From Cenococcum geophilum 1.58 (taxonomy: Eukaryota > Ascomycota > Dothideomycetes > Gloniales > Gloniaceae), in NCBI GenBank assembly GCA_001692895.1, contig KV748178.1:1908536-1972535 (forward strand): a DNA stretch of 64,000 bases. The letters are read 5' to 3'. Below the pieces are notes generated by a model. That model searched no databases, was not told the DNA's origin, and was given only the letters and a program-made list of their open reading frames with translations. The translations under genes and the position numbers were made by a program. How positions within the stretch are numbered: position 1 is the first letter of the stretch; each line of letters starts with the position of its first letter. Positions 1 to 11,522 of the stretch are shown piece after piece.

Positions 1-3000
1 ATAAGTACTCTATTATTACAAAGCCTATTACTAATCTCCTTAAGGGAGTAAAGAACGGCCGTAAAGCTAGGCCTTTTAGTTGGCTAGAAGAGGCGGAGTA
101 GGCGATACGCTAGCTCTATAACGCTTTTATAACGGCGCCGCTTCTATAACACTATATACCAGGCTTACTAACTTAGTTGGAGACTGATGCTTTTATATAA
201 GGCCTAGCAGCAATCACATTATAGCTATTTAAAGATGGCCTTTGGCATTTAATAGCCTTCTAGTCTAGGAAGCTTTTACTAGTAGAGCGTAATTATAAGA
301 CCTATAATTAGGAGCTACTAGCTATTATAGAGGCTTTTAAGCATTAGAGATACTATATTAAGGGGCTATTAAGCTGCCTAGAAGTACTTACAGATTATAA
401 TAATCTAAAGGGTTTTATAAAAGTAAAAGCCCTTAATGGACGGTAAGCTAGATAGGCTATAGCATTAGCTGCCTATAACTTTGTAATTAAGTATAGGGTG
501 AGAAAAATAAACCCTGCAGACGCGCCGTTGAGGCGACCCTTAGGCGTAGGGGGTCCGCTAGAAGAAGACACTATATTACTACTGCTCTAAAGGACTTTAG
601 GAATATAGGGCTACTAACCTAAGGTAAAAGTCCTATTAGGTGTATAAGAAAGCGAGCCTTCTACAGAGGTGTTATTTTTACGGCTATAAGCCAGCGACCT
701 GACGGCGGTACGCCTAGGCTATATAGCATTACGGTTTAACTGGGCAACCTATATATATGCCGTTAAGTAGCGTGTAATAAGGACCCAAGTTAAAGAAGCT
801 AGTACTTAAGAGAGTGCTTATAAGTCTAGTACGGAAATAGTTATTAAGCTTATTAAAGGACTTCAGACTAAAGATGACTTTATGCTGTAAAAGTGTAATA
901 ATAGCGTAGATACTGCAAGACGCCGTTAACGCGCCTGCTTAAAGCTAGTGTAGCAGTTTAATTCTGCTAGACTACTTTATTACCGCGGGAGGCTATATAT
1001 GCCCCTAGACCTAGTAGTTTATATAGAACTCCTATAGATCTACTATAATAATGCCCTAACTAGGTACTTTAGTAAGAAAAAGACTTTAAATCTACTTTCG
1101 CGTAAGTACTACTGGCCTAGTATAAATGTGGACGTTGTAAACTATATCTCTATCTATAATTTATACTAATGTATATATACGCCTTAATATCGCCCTTATG
1201 GCGAGCTTTAAGCGCTGCCTTACCCGGACTAGCCGTGGTAGGAGATTATAATAGACTTTATTATAGGCCTACCGCCTAGTAAACGAGGCAATAAGGTATA
1301 TAACGCAATATGTGTAATAGTCGACCGCTATACTAAGATGGCCTTATATCTATCTATAGTAAAAACTATTACTATAACCGAACTCGCGGATCTCTTCCTT
1401 AACGAAGTAGTACGCCGTTTTAGAGTCACTAGGGGGATTATATCTAATTACAGTAGTATTTTTACTAGTAAGTTTTAGTTGGAGCTATGCTTTACTATAA
1501 AGATAAAATATAGGCTAAGTACGGCCTTTTACCTATAAACGGACGGGTAAATAGAACGCCAGAACTAAACCCTAGAGTATTACCTCTATATATTCTATAA
1601 CAAAAAGTAGAGCAACTAGGCAGGCCTTTTATTGCTAGCTAAATTCGCCTATAATAATGCTAAATATAGCACGATAGATATAAGCCTGTTCTATACCTAC
1701 TACGAGTTTTACCTACGTTTAGAATACGAGGTTTAGGCGGACAATAGTAGTTCTATTCTAGCCGCCTTTAAGAGGATTAAAAGAATATCCTTTAAACGCG
1801 AAGCGCTAGCGAAGTGTTAGAAAAGCGCCGCCGAGGTATAGGCGAAATACTATAATCGTTATTACTAACTATAGGTATATAAAGTAGGGGATCTAGTCTT
1901 ACTATTGACTAAGAACCTTAAACTAAAAAGGCTAAGTAAGAAACTTATAGCACGCTTTATTAGACCTTTTAGTATAGCTAAACTAGTTAGAAAGTAAGTA
2001 TACCGACTATATCTACCTACGTCTTACCGTATCTACTTAGTGTTCTATATTAGCTTGCTAGAGCTATATAAACGATATAAGGGCACTACTAGAGACCCTT
2101 TACTAGGGCCTATTAAGCTAGATAATTAAGAGGATTAAGAGGACTAATATAAGATAGAAGAAGTATATAGAAGGAAAGGATATAACTAGACCCTATAGTA
2201 CCTAGTTAAGTAAAAAGGCTAGCTAAAAGAGTATAATAAATAGGTCCTAGCAGAGGACATTAATAAGGACGTAAAGGAGATATATAATAGTTACTTTACC
2301 CTAAGGGGCAAATAGAAAAGAAAGTAGGTGGGAGAATAAAAAACTTTTAATTGTAACCAGAATTATACCCTACTAGTAGGGCGACGACGGAATGGCGGCG
2401 GAGTAATAGTAGAACGCCGATAGAAATATAGATACTTTATAGCTCTAATAAATCCTCCTTCTCCTCCCCTTTTTCCTCTTCCTCCTCCTCTCCCTCCTTA
2501 TTCTCCTTCTCCTCTCCCTCCTCCTTATCCTCCTTACCCTTATCTTCCTCCTTATCCCTTATAATAGGAGGCATATTGGCCTATAAGTACTGTTAGTATA
2601 CACTATAACGGCGAAATACCTACGCTATAACACGTACTAAAGCGCGTATTATATTAAGAATTTCTTTAAGAGTATAACGGATAGCCTGCAATTTCTGCAC
2701 TTAAAATAAAAAAAAGTCTTCGCCCTTTAGGCGCTAGCGGAGACTATACTTAGCGCTAGTGCGTACTAAGGCCTTAACATCCTTTATAAAGGACTTTTAG
2801 GCGGCAGCAACACGAGCGTTAAAGTTAGCTATGGCCCTACTAGTAACCCGCTGGCGCTTAGCCCTATTAATAAGGGTAAGTAGCTTATTTAGGCGGCTAT
2901 GGAAGGCCTTAGGGACCTAGTTTATTAGCTATTAGAACCTAAACTAACGCACTTAGACTTACTGCTTAGCATAACTTATTTAGTTATTAGCAGTACCCGT

Positions 3001-3494
3001 AATTACGGTTAGCCTACTTACCGTAGGTGGCCCGCCTAGTAGTAGCTACACGCTTAGCGTAGCGGAGGTAGATTAGTTTTAGTAAGGCTAGGGGAGTAGC
3101 TTATAAGCGGTATAGGAGCTTTAACGGCGCCTAGTAGGGTTAGCGATAGCTATAAGCTAGTATAAAGAATACTTATAGAAGGCTCGCGAGTAAGTAAACT
3201 AACGGCTTAGCGCTTACGATTTATAATTAATTAGAATTTATAAAGAAGGCGAGTCGTAGGCTAAATAAATTAAAATAAAATTGGAAGGGAAATCTAATAT
3301 CTTACTTAGGTAGAAACTCCTACCTTTATAGATCTCTATAGGGTCTAAGCGTCTTATTATCCTATTATTCTATTATCCTATTATCTAATTTATATACATT
3401 TTATTAAACACTTTTTATTTAGTAAAGGACAATAATAGCACTCCTATTATATAATAGCGTCGGCTAAGGACAGCCGTTTAAGAAGGGGGGGGGG
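1..3494 (+). mobile_element. Gypsy/Ty3 chromovirus, 3' half (RNase H, integrase, chromodomain), RIP-mutated
   Basis: Reading through many TAA/TAG codons on the plus strand gives, in order, an RNase H region ending in a degenerate KYR-x-KxNPADAPxRRP signature (about 70-540), the integrase zinc-binding region with the typical YYWP...D block (about 1080-1170), the integrase core beginning near the DFIIGLP-like motif (about 1255), a TDGQTERQN-like block (about 1537-1565), and a C-terminal chromodomain resembling YLVKWKG...YNxWV (about 2155-2300). That order defines a chromodomain-bearing Gypsy element. The 5' part (LTR, gag, protease, reverse transcriptase) lies outside the window. A run of ten G (3485-3494) after purines is the likely polypurine tract. 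It was probably inserted into the Copia element found to its right. It is inactive because of the stop codons. Confidence 0.88.
2437..3180 (-). pseudogene. Antisense frame inside the Gypsy element, basic/coiled body with a Glu/Lys-rich tail
   Basis: Between the chromodomain and the polypurine tract, the minus strand keeps one frame that is interrupted almost only by TAG/TAA codons that RIP could have made from CAG/CAA. The readable part is rich in Arg, Lys, Ala and Leu (about 2580-3000). It ends in a roughly 45-residue tail starting MPPIIRDKEEDKGKEDKEE and continuing almost entirely as Glu, Lys, Gly and Asp (2437-2572), with a terminal TAA at 2437-2439. The 5' end of the frame is unclear. It could be an extra antisense ORF carried by the Gypsy element, or a captured gene fragment. 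I do not recognise the protein family, and the function is unknown. Confidence 0.45.
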
Positions 3495-3660
3495 TAATTA
3501 TTAGGCCATAGAGACGCACTGGCCGTAACTGGCTTGGCGCAGGTAAGGCGCAGGCGAGGCGCCTACAAAACGTAGCCGCCCCATATTAGAGAACAGCAGA
3601 ATTTAGTTCTATAGTTTTACTGCATTAAGAACCAGATACTCTTTGCATCCCACTACTATT
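3495..3660 (+). repeat. Probable 3' LTR (or its start) of the left Gypsy element, little mutated
   Basis: The segment begins with TA (probably TG before mutation) directly after the ten-G polypurine tract, where a 3' LTR must start. Unlike its surroundings it still contains many CpA dinucleotides (for example GCGCAGG, CAGCAG, GCATCCCAC). The right end is not defined, because no clear terminal CA with a matching inverted end was found before the Copia reverse-transcriptase remnant begins at about 3661-3715. Confidence 0.5.
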
Positions 3661-5684
3661 GTCACGTTACTATATACCCTAAGGACCTTGGCGTCCTAAC
3701 ACTTAATTACTTCTTAAGCTTTTTTTTATCTATCTTTTAGTAGTAGAAGACAATATTATTAATATAGAAGAAGATAACTATTCTACCTTTTAGTATAATA
3801 TATGGCTTCTAGGGTACTTCTTTAAAACCCAATTCGTTTAATAAGCTTATGAGATTCTTCTGCTATAACAGTGGTGATTATTATAGTCCGTATAGGGCTT
3901 TTCTTAAGCGCAGTACTTTATCTATCTTTCCTTTATTAAACCCTGGCGGTAGCTTTATATAAACAACCTTATTAAGATCGCAATAGATAAACGTATTAAC
4001 TGTATCTATCTATATTATCTCTAGGTCGAATTTTATAGTAATCGCTATAAGGGTTTGGAAGGTTATACTAGCTAATATAGTAGCTCTTATAGGTAGGCCT
4101 CCTAGGGCCTATTAATTTTCGCAGACTATTAAGCGTGCCTTATATTTCTAGAGAAATCCATACTTATCAATCTTAAAGAGGATATATATTAAGGTCCTTA
4201 ATTAACTAAAGTAGAGGAGGTAAGTTTTTCCTATATAATCTAATATTACGTATTCTACCTAATTTTAGCTTACTGTCGTTAAGTTAACTATTAAGGTTAA
4301 ACTTCTTTCCTACTAAGAAGGCGCTATAATAGGCTAAAGTGATCTTTTTAGTAATAAAGTCTTTAAACCTATTATTACCGACTTCCTTAAATAAGTCTTT
4401 AACTAAGTTATTAAACACCCCTTAAGTATTAAACCCGTCTTCTATTAGTTAGATAATGTCCTAATCTTATATATCTAACTTTATAGGATACTTAACGTAA
4501 AAAGTATATAGAGATTCTTTATCTTCTTCCGTTAGAGGTAGCGTATAATATATATCTTTAAGAGCTCTTACAAGCTTAAGATCTACTAACTTATTAAAGG
4601 CTTAAACTAGCTTATTAACGTCGTTATCTTCCTCTTAAATTAACGGTTTAAATACTTCTTTATTATCTTCTAGAAGGACCTTATTCTTAGTCTAAGTATT
4701 AGGTAGTTAAATCTTCTTAATTAGTATATCTAATTCGGCGTATAGGTCCTTTAAAATATCTATTTGCTTGCCGTTAAAGAATATCTTTTTATTAAAGATA
4801 ACGTCCCTACTAGAGATAATAATACCTTTATATAGGATCTAGATCCTATAGATATTAGTAAAGTTATAGCTAACGAGATAGCTAATATAGGCTTATAGAT
4901 CTAGCTTACTTAGCCTTTTCTTCTTTAGCTAGGCGTCTAACGTTATTGCGTACGCCCTATAGCCGTAGGCTTTTAGATATACTAGTTACGGCTTTCTTAA
5001 CCTATTAGCTAGGAAGGTATAGAACTTCTTATATAGCGATTTCCAACCATTACTTTCCTATGGCGTTTAATCTTAAAGGTAAACTATATAGTTAACTATC
5101 TCATTTTATAGGTCGTGTAGTAGATTAGTAGCAATTCTTATTACTTATACTCTCCTAATAATTACACCCCTTAAGTGTTTAGCGGTACTATTTTAAGCTT
5201 AGGTATATAGCGCTGAAGGCTTAAATATAATTCCTTAAGTCTATAGCCATTTAAGGGTTCTCCTTCTCCCTAGCTTGTTATCTGATTTAATAGTATTAAC
5301 CTTAAGGTTATACCTTAGATAAATCCATTAGATGAAATCTTTAAGCACTTATAGTGTCTCCTTTTTTTTTTTACTATGCGTTATTATAAAATACAGGAAG
5401 GTTCTTTTTAAGAAGGTGTTATAGATAAATATAACTTATATAAATCTAGTATACGCTTTCTTAAGGTTAGTCTAGTTAATATAAAGGTTAAAATAAGGTT
5501 TATTAATATTCTGTTTTAAGAACCTTCTTAAAACTTAACGCTTAATTTTAGCGAGACTGTAATATTAATATTCCGTTATCTTTAGGCCTTAAAGCTTAAC
5601 TTTTAAGGTGTTAAGACCTAAATAATAAAGGCTTATAGGTCCTGGATAACCTAGATACAGATACTATAGATATATATCTCCTTT
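3661..5684 (-). pseudogene. Copia integrase-reverse transcriptase remnant (part of the split older Copia)
   Basis: On the minus strand the pre-integrase region reads LGYPGPISL near 5640-5600, matching the usual WHxRLGHPGP signature. The integrase core follows, then a NIYRxW...RDVIFNEKIFFNGKQ-like joining block (about 4950-4750), and the Copia reverse transcriptase with IKLPPGF, LRKALYGL and a degraded FFYxxDDIV motif (about 4020-3740). All frames are broken by RIP-type stops. The sequence stops inside the reverse transcriptase near 3661-3715, so RNase H and the 3' LTR are missing here. It continues the gag-protease part at 17375-18993. The LINE at 5685-11263 and a second Copia at 11308-17374 separate the two parts. 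Confidence 0.85.
5671..5684. repeat. Left target-site duplication of the Tad1 LINE
   Basis: The 14 bases TATATATCTCCTTT occur here and again at 11264-11277. Removing the LINE and one copy rejoins the interrupted Copia frame: the minus strand reads ...YLDLKGDI from the right flank and LKGDIYL... from the left flank. Confidence 0.8.
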
Positions 5685-5826
5685 AAGGTCCCCTATCCCC
5701 AATCCCCTATATCTAATAATAAAAGGAGCTCTTGCTGCACCCGGCCCAAAAAGACCAAAACCAACTAAAAGAACCCTGAAAAACACCTAGAGAATCCCCC
5801 TGAGATATATATATCGCAGGGGAGGT

Positions 5827-7540
5827 ATATGTCGAACGACGGTGGCTTACACTCGCGCGCGACCGTTAGAACTACGCCTAGCAATAGCCCTCCACAATAA
5901 AGACGGGCGAATACCACACTATAAAGCGGAAATACCTCTATTAAGAAGGCATCTAATAAAATATAAAGCCTATTAGACGCGTCTAGTATCTAGAATTATA
6001 GGGGAGTAACCGTTAGCTATAACGAACTAATATAGCTAGTAGAATAGCTCCGCTAGTTTAGCGAACCTTAGGCGCCCCTCTAGTAAACCCTTAATTAAAT
6101 CCTCTAACGGCTAAGCAAAATTAAAAATAAGTATAATCCCCCCTTACCGGCGAACTGCACCTAGGCCGCCGTAGCTGCGCTTTTATAGCATAGGGAACCC
6201 ACCCCCCTTAAGTTAATAACTAGGTATATAATTATAATATAACTAAATATAGAATAAGTAGAGGGGCTTAGGGGATAATTAGAAATAGAAGTCCTTATAA
6301 AGATACGTAAAGAGGTCTATAACGCTGTTATAGTCCAATACCTTAAGAGCGGAGATATTAGAGTTACTCTAAAGGACTAATAGGTAAAGGAACGAGCCGT
6401 AAGGGTAGGGGATAGGCTAGGAGAATGTATTAGCATAAAAGTACTCCGTAAGGATTACCTAGTTGAAGTCCTAGCGGTTTCTATAAGCCTTAGGGTAAAA
6501 AAGGGACGCTAGGTAGATAACATAGCAATTATATAGGAGATAGTAAGATAAACGGAACGCCTTATACTAGGACTCGAAATCACCCGAATCTAATAGCTTT
6601 AATAGGAAAATATAAACTAAGTATATAATAAGAATAATAAGAGGATATAAGGGTCGCTAAAGACTCGCTAGGGAGACACCGGACGAATATATAGCTCCCT
6701 TATCGTTAGTATATATATACCAGGAATGCAAAAACCTTTTATTTAAAAAGGAATAATTATAAATGGCCTTATATATAATATAAGGCTCTACAACTATAGA
6801 CTACGCCTAGAACGATGCTATTGCTATATATAATAGGGATATACCTAATCTATATACACAGTATAGGTATGCTGCGGCCATTATATAGGCCCCTATAATA
6901 TAAGACATTACTTAAATTAAGACTAAATAAAATGCGTAAACTGCCACTAAAGCATATATAAGGCATGGGAAAGAGAAGACTGCATTAAATATAGGAGATG
7001 GAAGGTAAGGGCTTAACAGCTGCGGGAATAACTATACGCTAGGTTATACGAATGGAAATAATAGGTAATAAGCTAGGGGGACGCAGGCGCCTTCCTAGCG
7101 TTTCCTACCTTTAATACTAGAGGGCTAGGCTAGCTATCCTAAGCCTTAACGGGCTAAAAGTAACGCCACGCGATATTACTAGACTAATTAGGGATATAAG
7201 GGTCACAGGGGATATAAGGGAGAGGACGCCCCGTAGGAAGACCCCTATAGACAGCGACAGTAGGCTTAAGACCAGGATAATTAAGAATTAGACTTAATAT
7301 GGCAAATATAACATTTATAGCCGACCTATAAAGGGTATATAGCCGACCAGTAAGAATAGGGGAAGAACTAGTAATAATAATAGATTTAGATATAGAAGCG
7401 CTAATAGGAACATAAGACACAGAAATAGAAAGCTCTATATAAAATGAGTAGTAACTAGGGTGTAGATATAAGAGATAGAAGCTCTAAATATTCTAAAGAA
7501 AGTAGAAATAGAAGAAGCGAGGAATAAAGGAAAGTTAAAG
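5827..7540 (+). pseudogene. LINE ORF1 (gag-like, zinc-knuckle) remnant
   Basis: The plus strand reads as a Tad1 ORF1 with stops. A block resembling LKSGDIRVTLKD (about 6340-6380) is typical of the central ORF1 region. From about 6825 to 6990 a degraded triple zinc-knuckle region can be read, with CYCY...GYT, VCCGHYIGPYNIRHY and IKCVNCH, and several His/Cys changed to Tyr as expected from C-to-T mutation. Such proteins bind the element RNA. The start near 5827 (atatgtcg) is only the first plausible Met. Confidence 0.65.
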
Positions 7541-7559
7541 GACCCTCGCCGGGGGTCCG

Positions 7560-10500
7560 CCACCTATCCATTATATAGTATAACTGCGGCAATATAAACC
7601 ACCGCCTTATAAGGCCCCTACTAGACAGTCTAGACCTAGAGAAATACTATATCCTTACTATATAAGAACTATATTATAATACCTTTATACAATTAACATA
7701 CTGCCCCTAAGGATTCTAGCTCTTATACAAACTAAAAGCAGCCACACGCGTGTGCTTTATAATTAGTAAAGCTATCAGCCTATCCTTATATTTATAGCAG
7801 GCAGTTAACCCAGATATTATAGTTATAATAATCTAAATATATAGGGGACCGGTATAAATTATTAATGTATATAACCCTAAGGTTAAAGGGGTCCTATAAA
7901 TAGAGAATATTATATTAGTAATAAGCTTACTAGAAACTAAAGGTATAGAGTTTATCCTACTAAAAGATATAAACCTCTACCACCCGTGGTGGGGGGATAT
8001 CTATATTGCTATAGATTAATAGTTAGAGTGCCTACTAAGAGCTATAGATATCTAGGGCCTTAAGCTAGCTACCCCCCTAGGAGCAATTACATGGCAACGA
8101 GGCACCGCTAGAAGTATAATTAACCTTACATTTATAGACAAAGGCCTATATTAGAGACTTAAAAGGTATAACCCTAAAGAAGAATAGGCACTTACCCTAG
8201 ACTATATCCCTATTTAGATATAGCTAGACCTAGATATTAAAGCGCAACTAAATAGAAAAAGATACGCAATAAGGAAGCTTAAGATAGACAGCTTCCTTAA
8301 TACAGTTAAACAATAACTCTAAAACCTAGAAGAAATCCACCTAATACTAAACGAGTAAGGCTTATTGGCCACCCCTAAGGAAATTAACCGAATACTAGAA
8401 AGGATCTAGGTAGTAATTAAAAATAGGCTAAAAGAGCACTACCCGATCTTAAAACCGGGCCCCTATATGCGACACGCATAGTCTATATAATGCGCAGTTC
8501 TAGTTACCAGCTAATGATAAGTAAGAAGGAAATATACAAGTAGCTACGACCTTAAAGACGAGAGATAATATAAAGACATAAGAAACTAGCTAAAGAATAC
8601 CCTAAAAAAAGAAGTAAGGAATAACTAGAGACAGTTTATAAACGAGTATACTTTTAACCTAAGCCTCCCCTATAATAAGGGCCTTTAGGCTATAGTAAAA
8701 TGGGTAAAGAAAAAGGTAGGGCGCTTAGTAGAAGATTTATACCTACTACCCCTATAAAGAGCAGGAGAATTACAGACTATAAACGACAACGATAAGAAGG
8801 CAAAGATCCTTATAAAAAGGTTCTTCCCCTAACCGGCTTTAGTAGACCTTAGTAATATTATAGGTAAAGCACTGGTGACTTACCTGCGGGTTAACAGCGA
8901 TATAATAATAGAGGAAATGGCTAGAACTATTAGCCGCCTTTTATATAATATAGTACTAGGACCAGATAGGATTTTAAATAAGGCCCTAAAAACCTATGGG
9001 CTACTTATAGCACCTTGGCTTGCAGATATAGCTAGAGTATACTTTGCTATAGGCTACTACCTACGACTCGGAAGATCTATAACGACGGTTGTCCTATAAA
9101 AAGAAGGTAAAGCAGATTACTTAATCCTAGGAAGCTACCGCCCTATTGCCTTAGAAAACACCCTTAGCAAGATCTTAGAAAGGGTAATAGCGAAACGTAT
9201 AGTAGATACGGCAGAGGAATATACCCTACTACTATAAAGCTAAATGGGGGCAAGAAAGAACCGCTTAATACTATTAGCACTTACGCTACTCGCTACTACC
9301 ATTAAATCTGTATAGGCGATGCGAAAGGACTTTATAGTATTAATGCTTAGCCTAGATATTAGTGGTGCCTATAATAATATACCCTACGAGCGTCTCCTAT
9401 ATATCCTTAGGGTAAAGGGCTTTCTAGAATGGATTATATAATTTATCTAAGGGTTTATAGGCCAGAAAGAAATATTACTAGTCTTTAGCGGATATCAGAG
9501 CCCCCCTATTGCAGTTATAACAGGAATACCATAAGGATTACCCCTCTCGCCTATACTCTTCCTTTTCTTTATAAGCAACCTGCTTAACTCCTTTAAGGAA
9601 GGGGCGACTTAGGGGATAGGCTTCGTTAATAATATAAACCTAATTATATACGGGCCAACAGCCGTAAAGAATTGCAGAATACTAGAGAAAGCCTATAATA
9701 CTTATATAGAATAAGTAAAACGTTATAGAGTCTAATTCTTACTAGAGAAATACCAGCTAATCTATTTTATAAGAAAACGTAACTAATCTATAGATTTCTA
9801 GTATATAATTCGCATCTAAGGCTTTAGGGGTTAACTAGTTTAGGGCCTAAGGGTATTAGGAGTATGGGTAGACAGTAAACTCCGGTGGAGCGTATATACG
9901 GCATAAGCGGCCTATAAAGGCTAAGTATAGTTTATCACTTTATCTAGGATTATTAATTTTATATAAGGTCCATGCTTCTAGAGGTTACGCCTACTATATA
10001 TAGCAGTTATCTGGCTAACCATAACATATAGATCCAGTATTTAGGCCATTAGAGAAACTAAAAAGGGCCCCCCTAAATTACTCCTTAAACTACTTTAAAA
10101 GGTCCAAACAGCCTACCTTTAGAGTATTATAGGCGGGTATAAGCGAACGGCCACAGCACTACTTAAGAAGGAATCTAATATTCCCCCCCTATAGTTATAT
10201 ATTAAAGCCGCTGTAATATAAAGGACGTAAAATAAACATAACTCTAATGTTATAAAGTATATTAAAATACGCCTAAGTAAACTATAGAGGGACTTTAGGG
10301 TGCCCTGTAGGAGAATAAACTAATAACCCTAAAGTAGGAAAGAGATATTAGAAAAATAGGTAAAGAAAGCAGAAGAAAAATAGTGCCGCTTTAGGGCCTA
10401 GGCCTATATAGAGGAGGAAGGGAGACGCATAAGAGGTTAGTAAAGATAATAGTAAGATAGAGAAAGGAGCTAAAGTAGAATATATAAGAACGCTAGGAAA

Positions 10501-10950
10501 CCATCTACCGTAATATAATACTGGTTGGACTAACGCTGAAGAGGTAAATAGGAGTTAAAGGTATAGAGGCTAACTTAGGCAAGATAAACCTAAGCTATAG
10601 CATGGTTAACACTATAGGGGGTAAATACTTAAGGGCTCTAAGAAGGCCTAATAAAGGTAGAAAATATAATAGCAACACTCTTAAGAACAGGAATAATAGG
10701 ACTAAAAGATTGGCTTTACTGGGTAGGTATCCTAGTAGGTAGCCTAAGATATAAATATGGCTAGCTAAGATAGACACCAAAACACGTAATACTGCTATGC
10801 CCCCTACGCACTAATTAAGAAATAATGCTCTTAGTAGCTAGTATAGAGAACTATAATATACTGCTCTTAATATAAAAAGGCCTTAAGGCGGTTACCCAGT
10901 GGCTTATTAGTTAAAATGTGCTAAATTAGTACTAGGTTATAAGAGAAATA
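7560..10950 (+). pseudogene. LINE ORF2 (endonuclease and reverse transcriptase) remnant
   Basis: The AP-like endonuclease is readable at about 7740-8160: VCFIISKAI, then IINVYNP, then ILLKDINLYHPWWGG-like (from GDFNLHHPLWGG) and ITWQRGTARSIINLTFID. The reverse transcriptase runs from about 8860 to 10150 and includes YRPIALENTLSKILERVIAKR, LSLDISGAYNNIPYERL and the block IPxGLPLSPILFLFFI. The catalytic motif near 9620 reads GFVNNINLI, with both Asp of the usual FVDD replaced by Asn. The C-terminal region near 10640-10920 retains TPKHVILLCP, the conserved zinc-binding tail of Tad1 proteins. A short uninterrupted stretch of 74 codons (8875-9099) is just part of this frame. The enzyme is dead. 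Confidence 0.82.
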
Positions 10951-11263
10951 GTAATAAAAGGTAAGGGGGCGAGTAGTAGGTGCCCCCTAGTAACTCTATA
11001 GTAGTAGAGTAATAGTTTATAATACTAGCGCGTCCGTAGGTTTATTACGGCAGTAGTGGTTCCTAAGGAGGCTAAATAGTAAGGTAGTAGAGCACTATAG
11101 GCGACTTATAGGCGCTAAGTAGGCGAGTCCTAAAAGGCGGGGAGATAGATTATNGGGTTTTCTTATTTTTCTTAAATAGAGTTTTCTCCCTATATGTAAA
11201 TAAGGAGTAGTNCGCGTAGGCCTAATAGGGATCCAAATCGGACGTTAAGCAATGAATTATTAT

Positions 11264-11307
11264 TATATATCTCCTTTTAAATCTAAATAAGCGTCTTTTA
11301 ATAATAC
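11264..11307 (-). pseudogene. Short middle piece of the split older Copia
   Basis: These 44 bases lie between the LINE 3' end and the left LTR of the nested Copia. They start with the second copy of the LINE target duplication (11264-11277) and end with AATAC (11303-11307), the left target duplication of the nested Copia. On the minus strand they code for the protease/pre-integrase joint of the older Copia and link the parts at 17375-18993 and 3661-5684. Confidence 0.7.
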
Positions 11308-11522
11308 TGTTAATTATATAAGGGGATATTACGTAGCTACGGTTCGTAGATAGTATAATAATTGTTGTTCTTATATATGTTAGGGAGGGCGAGGAGCTTA
11401 AGGCTCCTCGCCACGCTACTGTCGCGGCGATACGTGATGGTAACTTGCCGCACGTAACGGCAACTTGCCACCTATAATGGCAATTTGCCTTATATAGTAA
11501 CTACTTACCTTTATTTCTAACA
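11308..11522 (-). repeat. 3' LTR of the 11.3-17.4 kb Copia
   Basis: 215 bp, matching 17160-17374 except for scattered transitions. It contains a GC-rich hairpin at 11388-11412 (10-bp arms GGCGAGGAGC/GCTCCTCGCC, 5-base loop) and three degenerate copies of a roughly 20-bp unit with the palindromic core GGCAAnTTGCC (about 11440-11495). Confidence 0.9.

Larger units (their letters stand above)
5685..11263 (+). mobile_element. Tad1-clade LINE, near full length, RIP-mutated
   Basis: A non-LTR retrotransposon of about 5.6 kb. It has a gag-like ORF1 with zinc knuckles followed by an ORF2 with an AP-type endonuclease, a reverse transcriptase and a C-terminal Cys/His motif, which is the arrangement of fungal Tad1 elements. 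It lies in the minus-strand Copia and is bounded by a 14-bp target duplication. No poly(A) tail is obvious; the 3' end reads ...AATGAATTATTAT. Two undetermined bases (n) occur near the 3' end, at 11154 and 11212. Both ORFs contain numerous TAA/TAG codons, so the copy is inactive. Confidence 0.87.

Noticed and set aside
7184-7420. 78-codon minus-strand frame in the LINE
   Set aside because: Antisense to LINE ORF1/ORF2 and not similar to any known protein; RIP-rich DNA lacking stops on one strand by chance.
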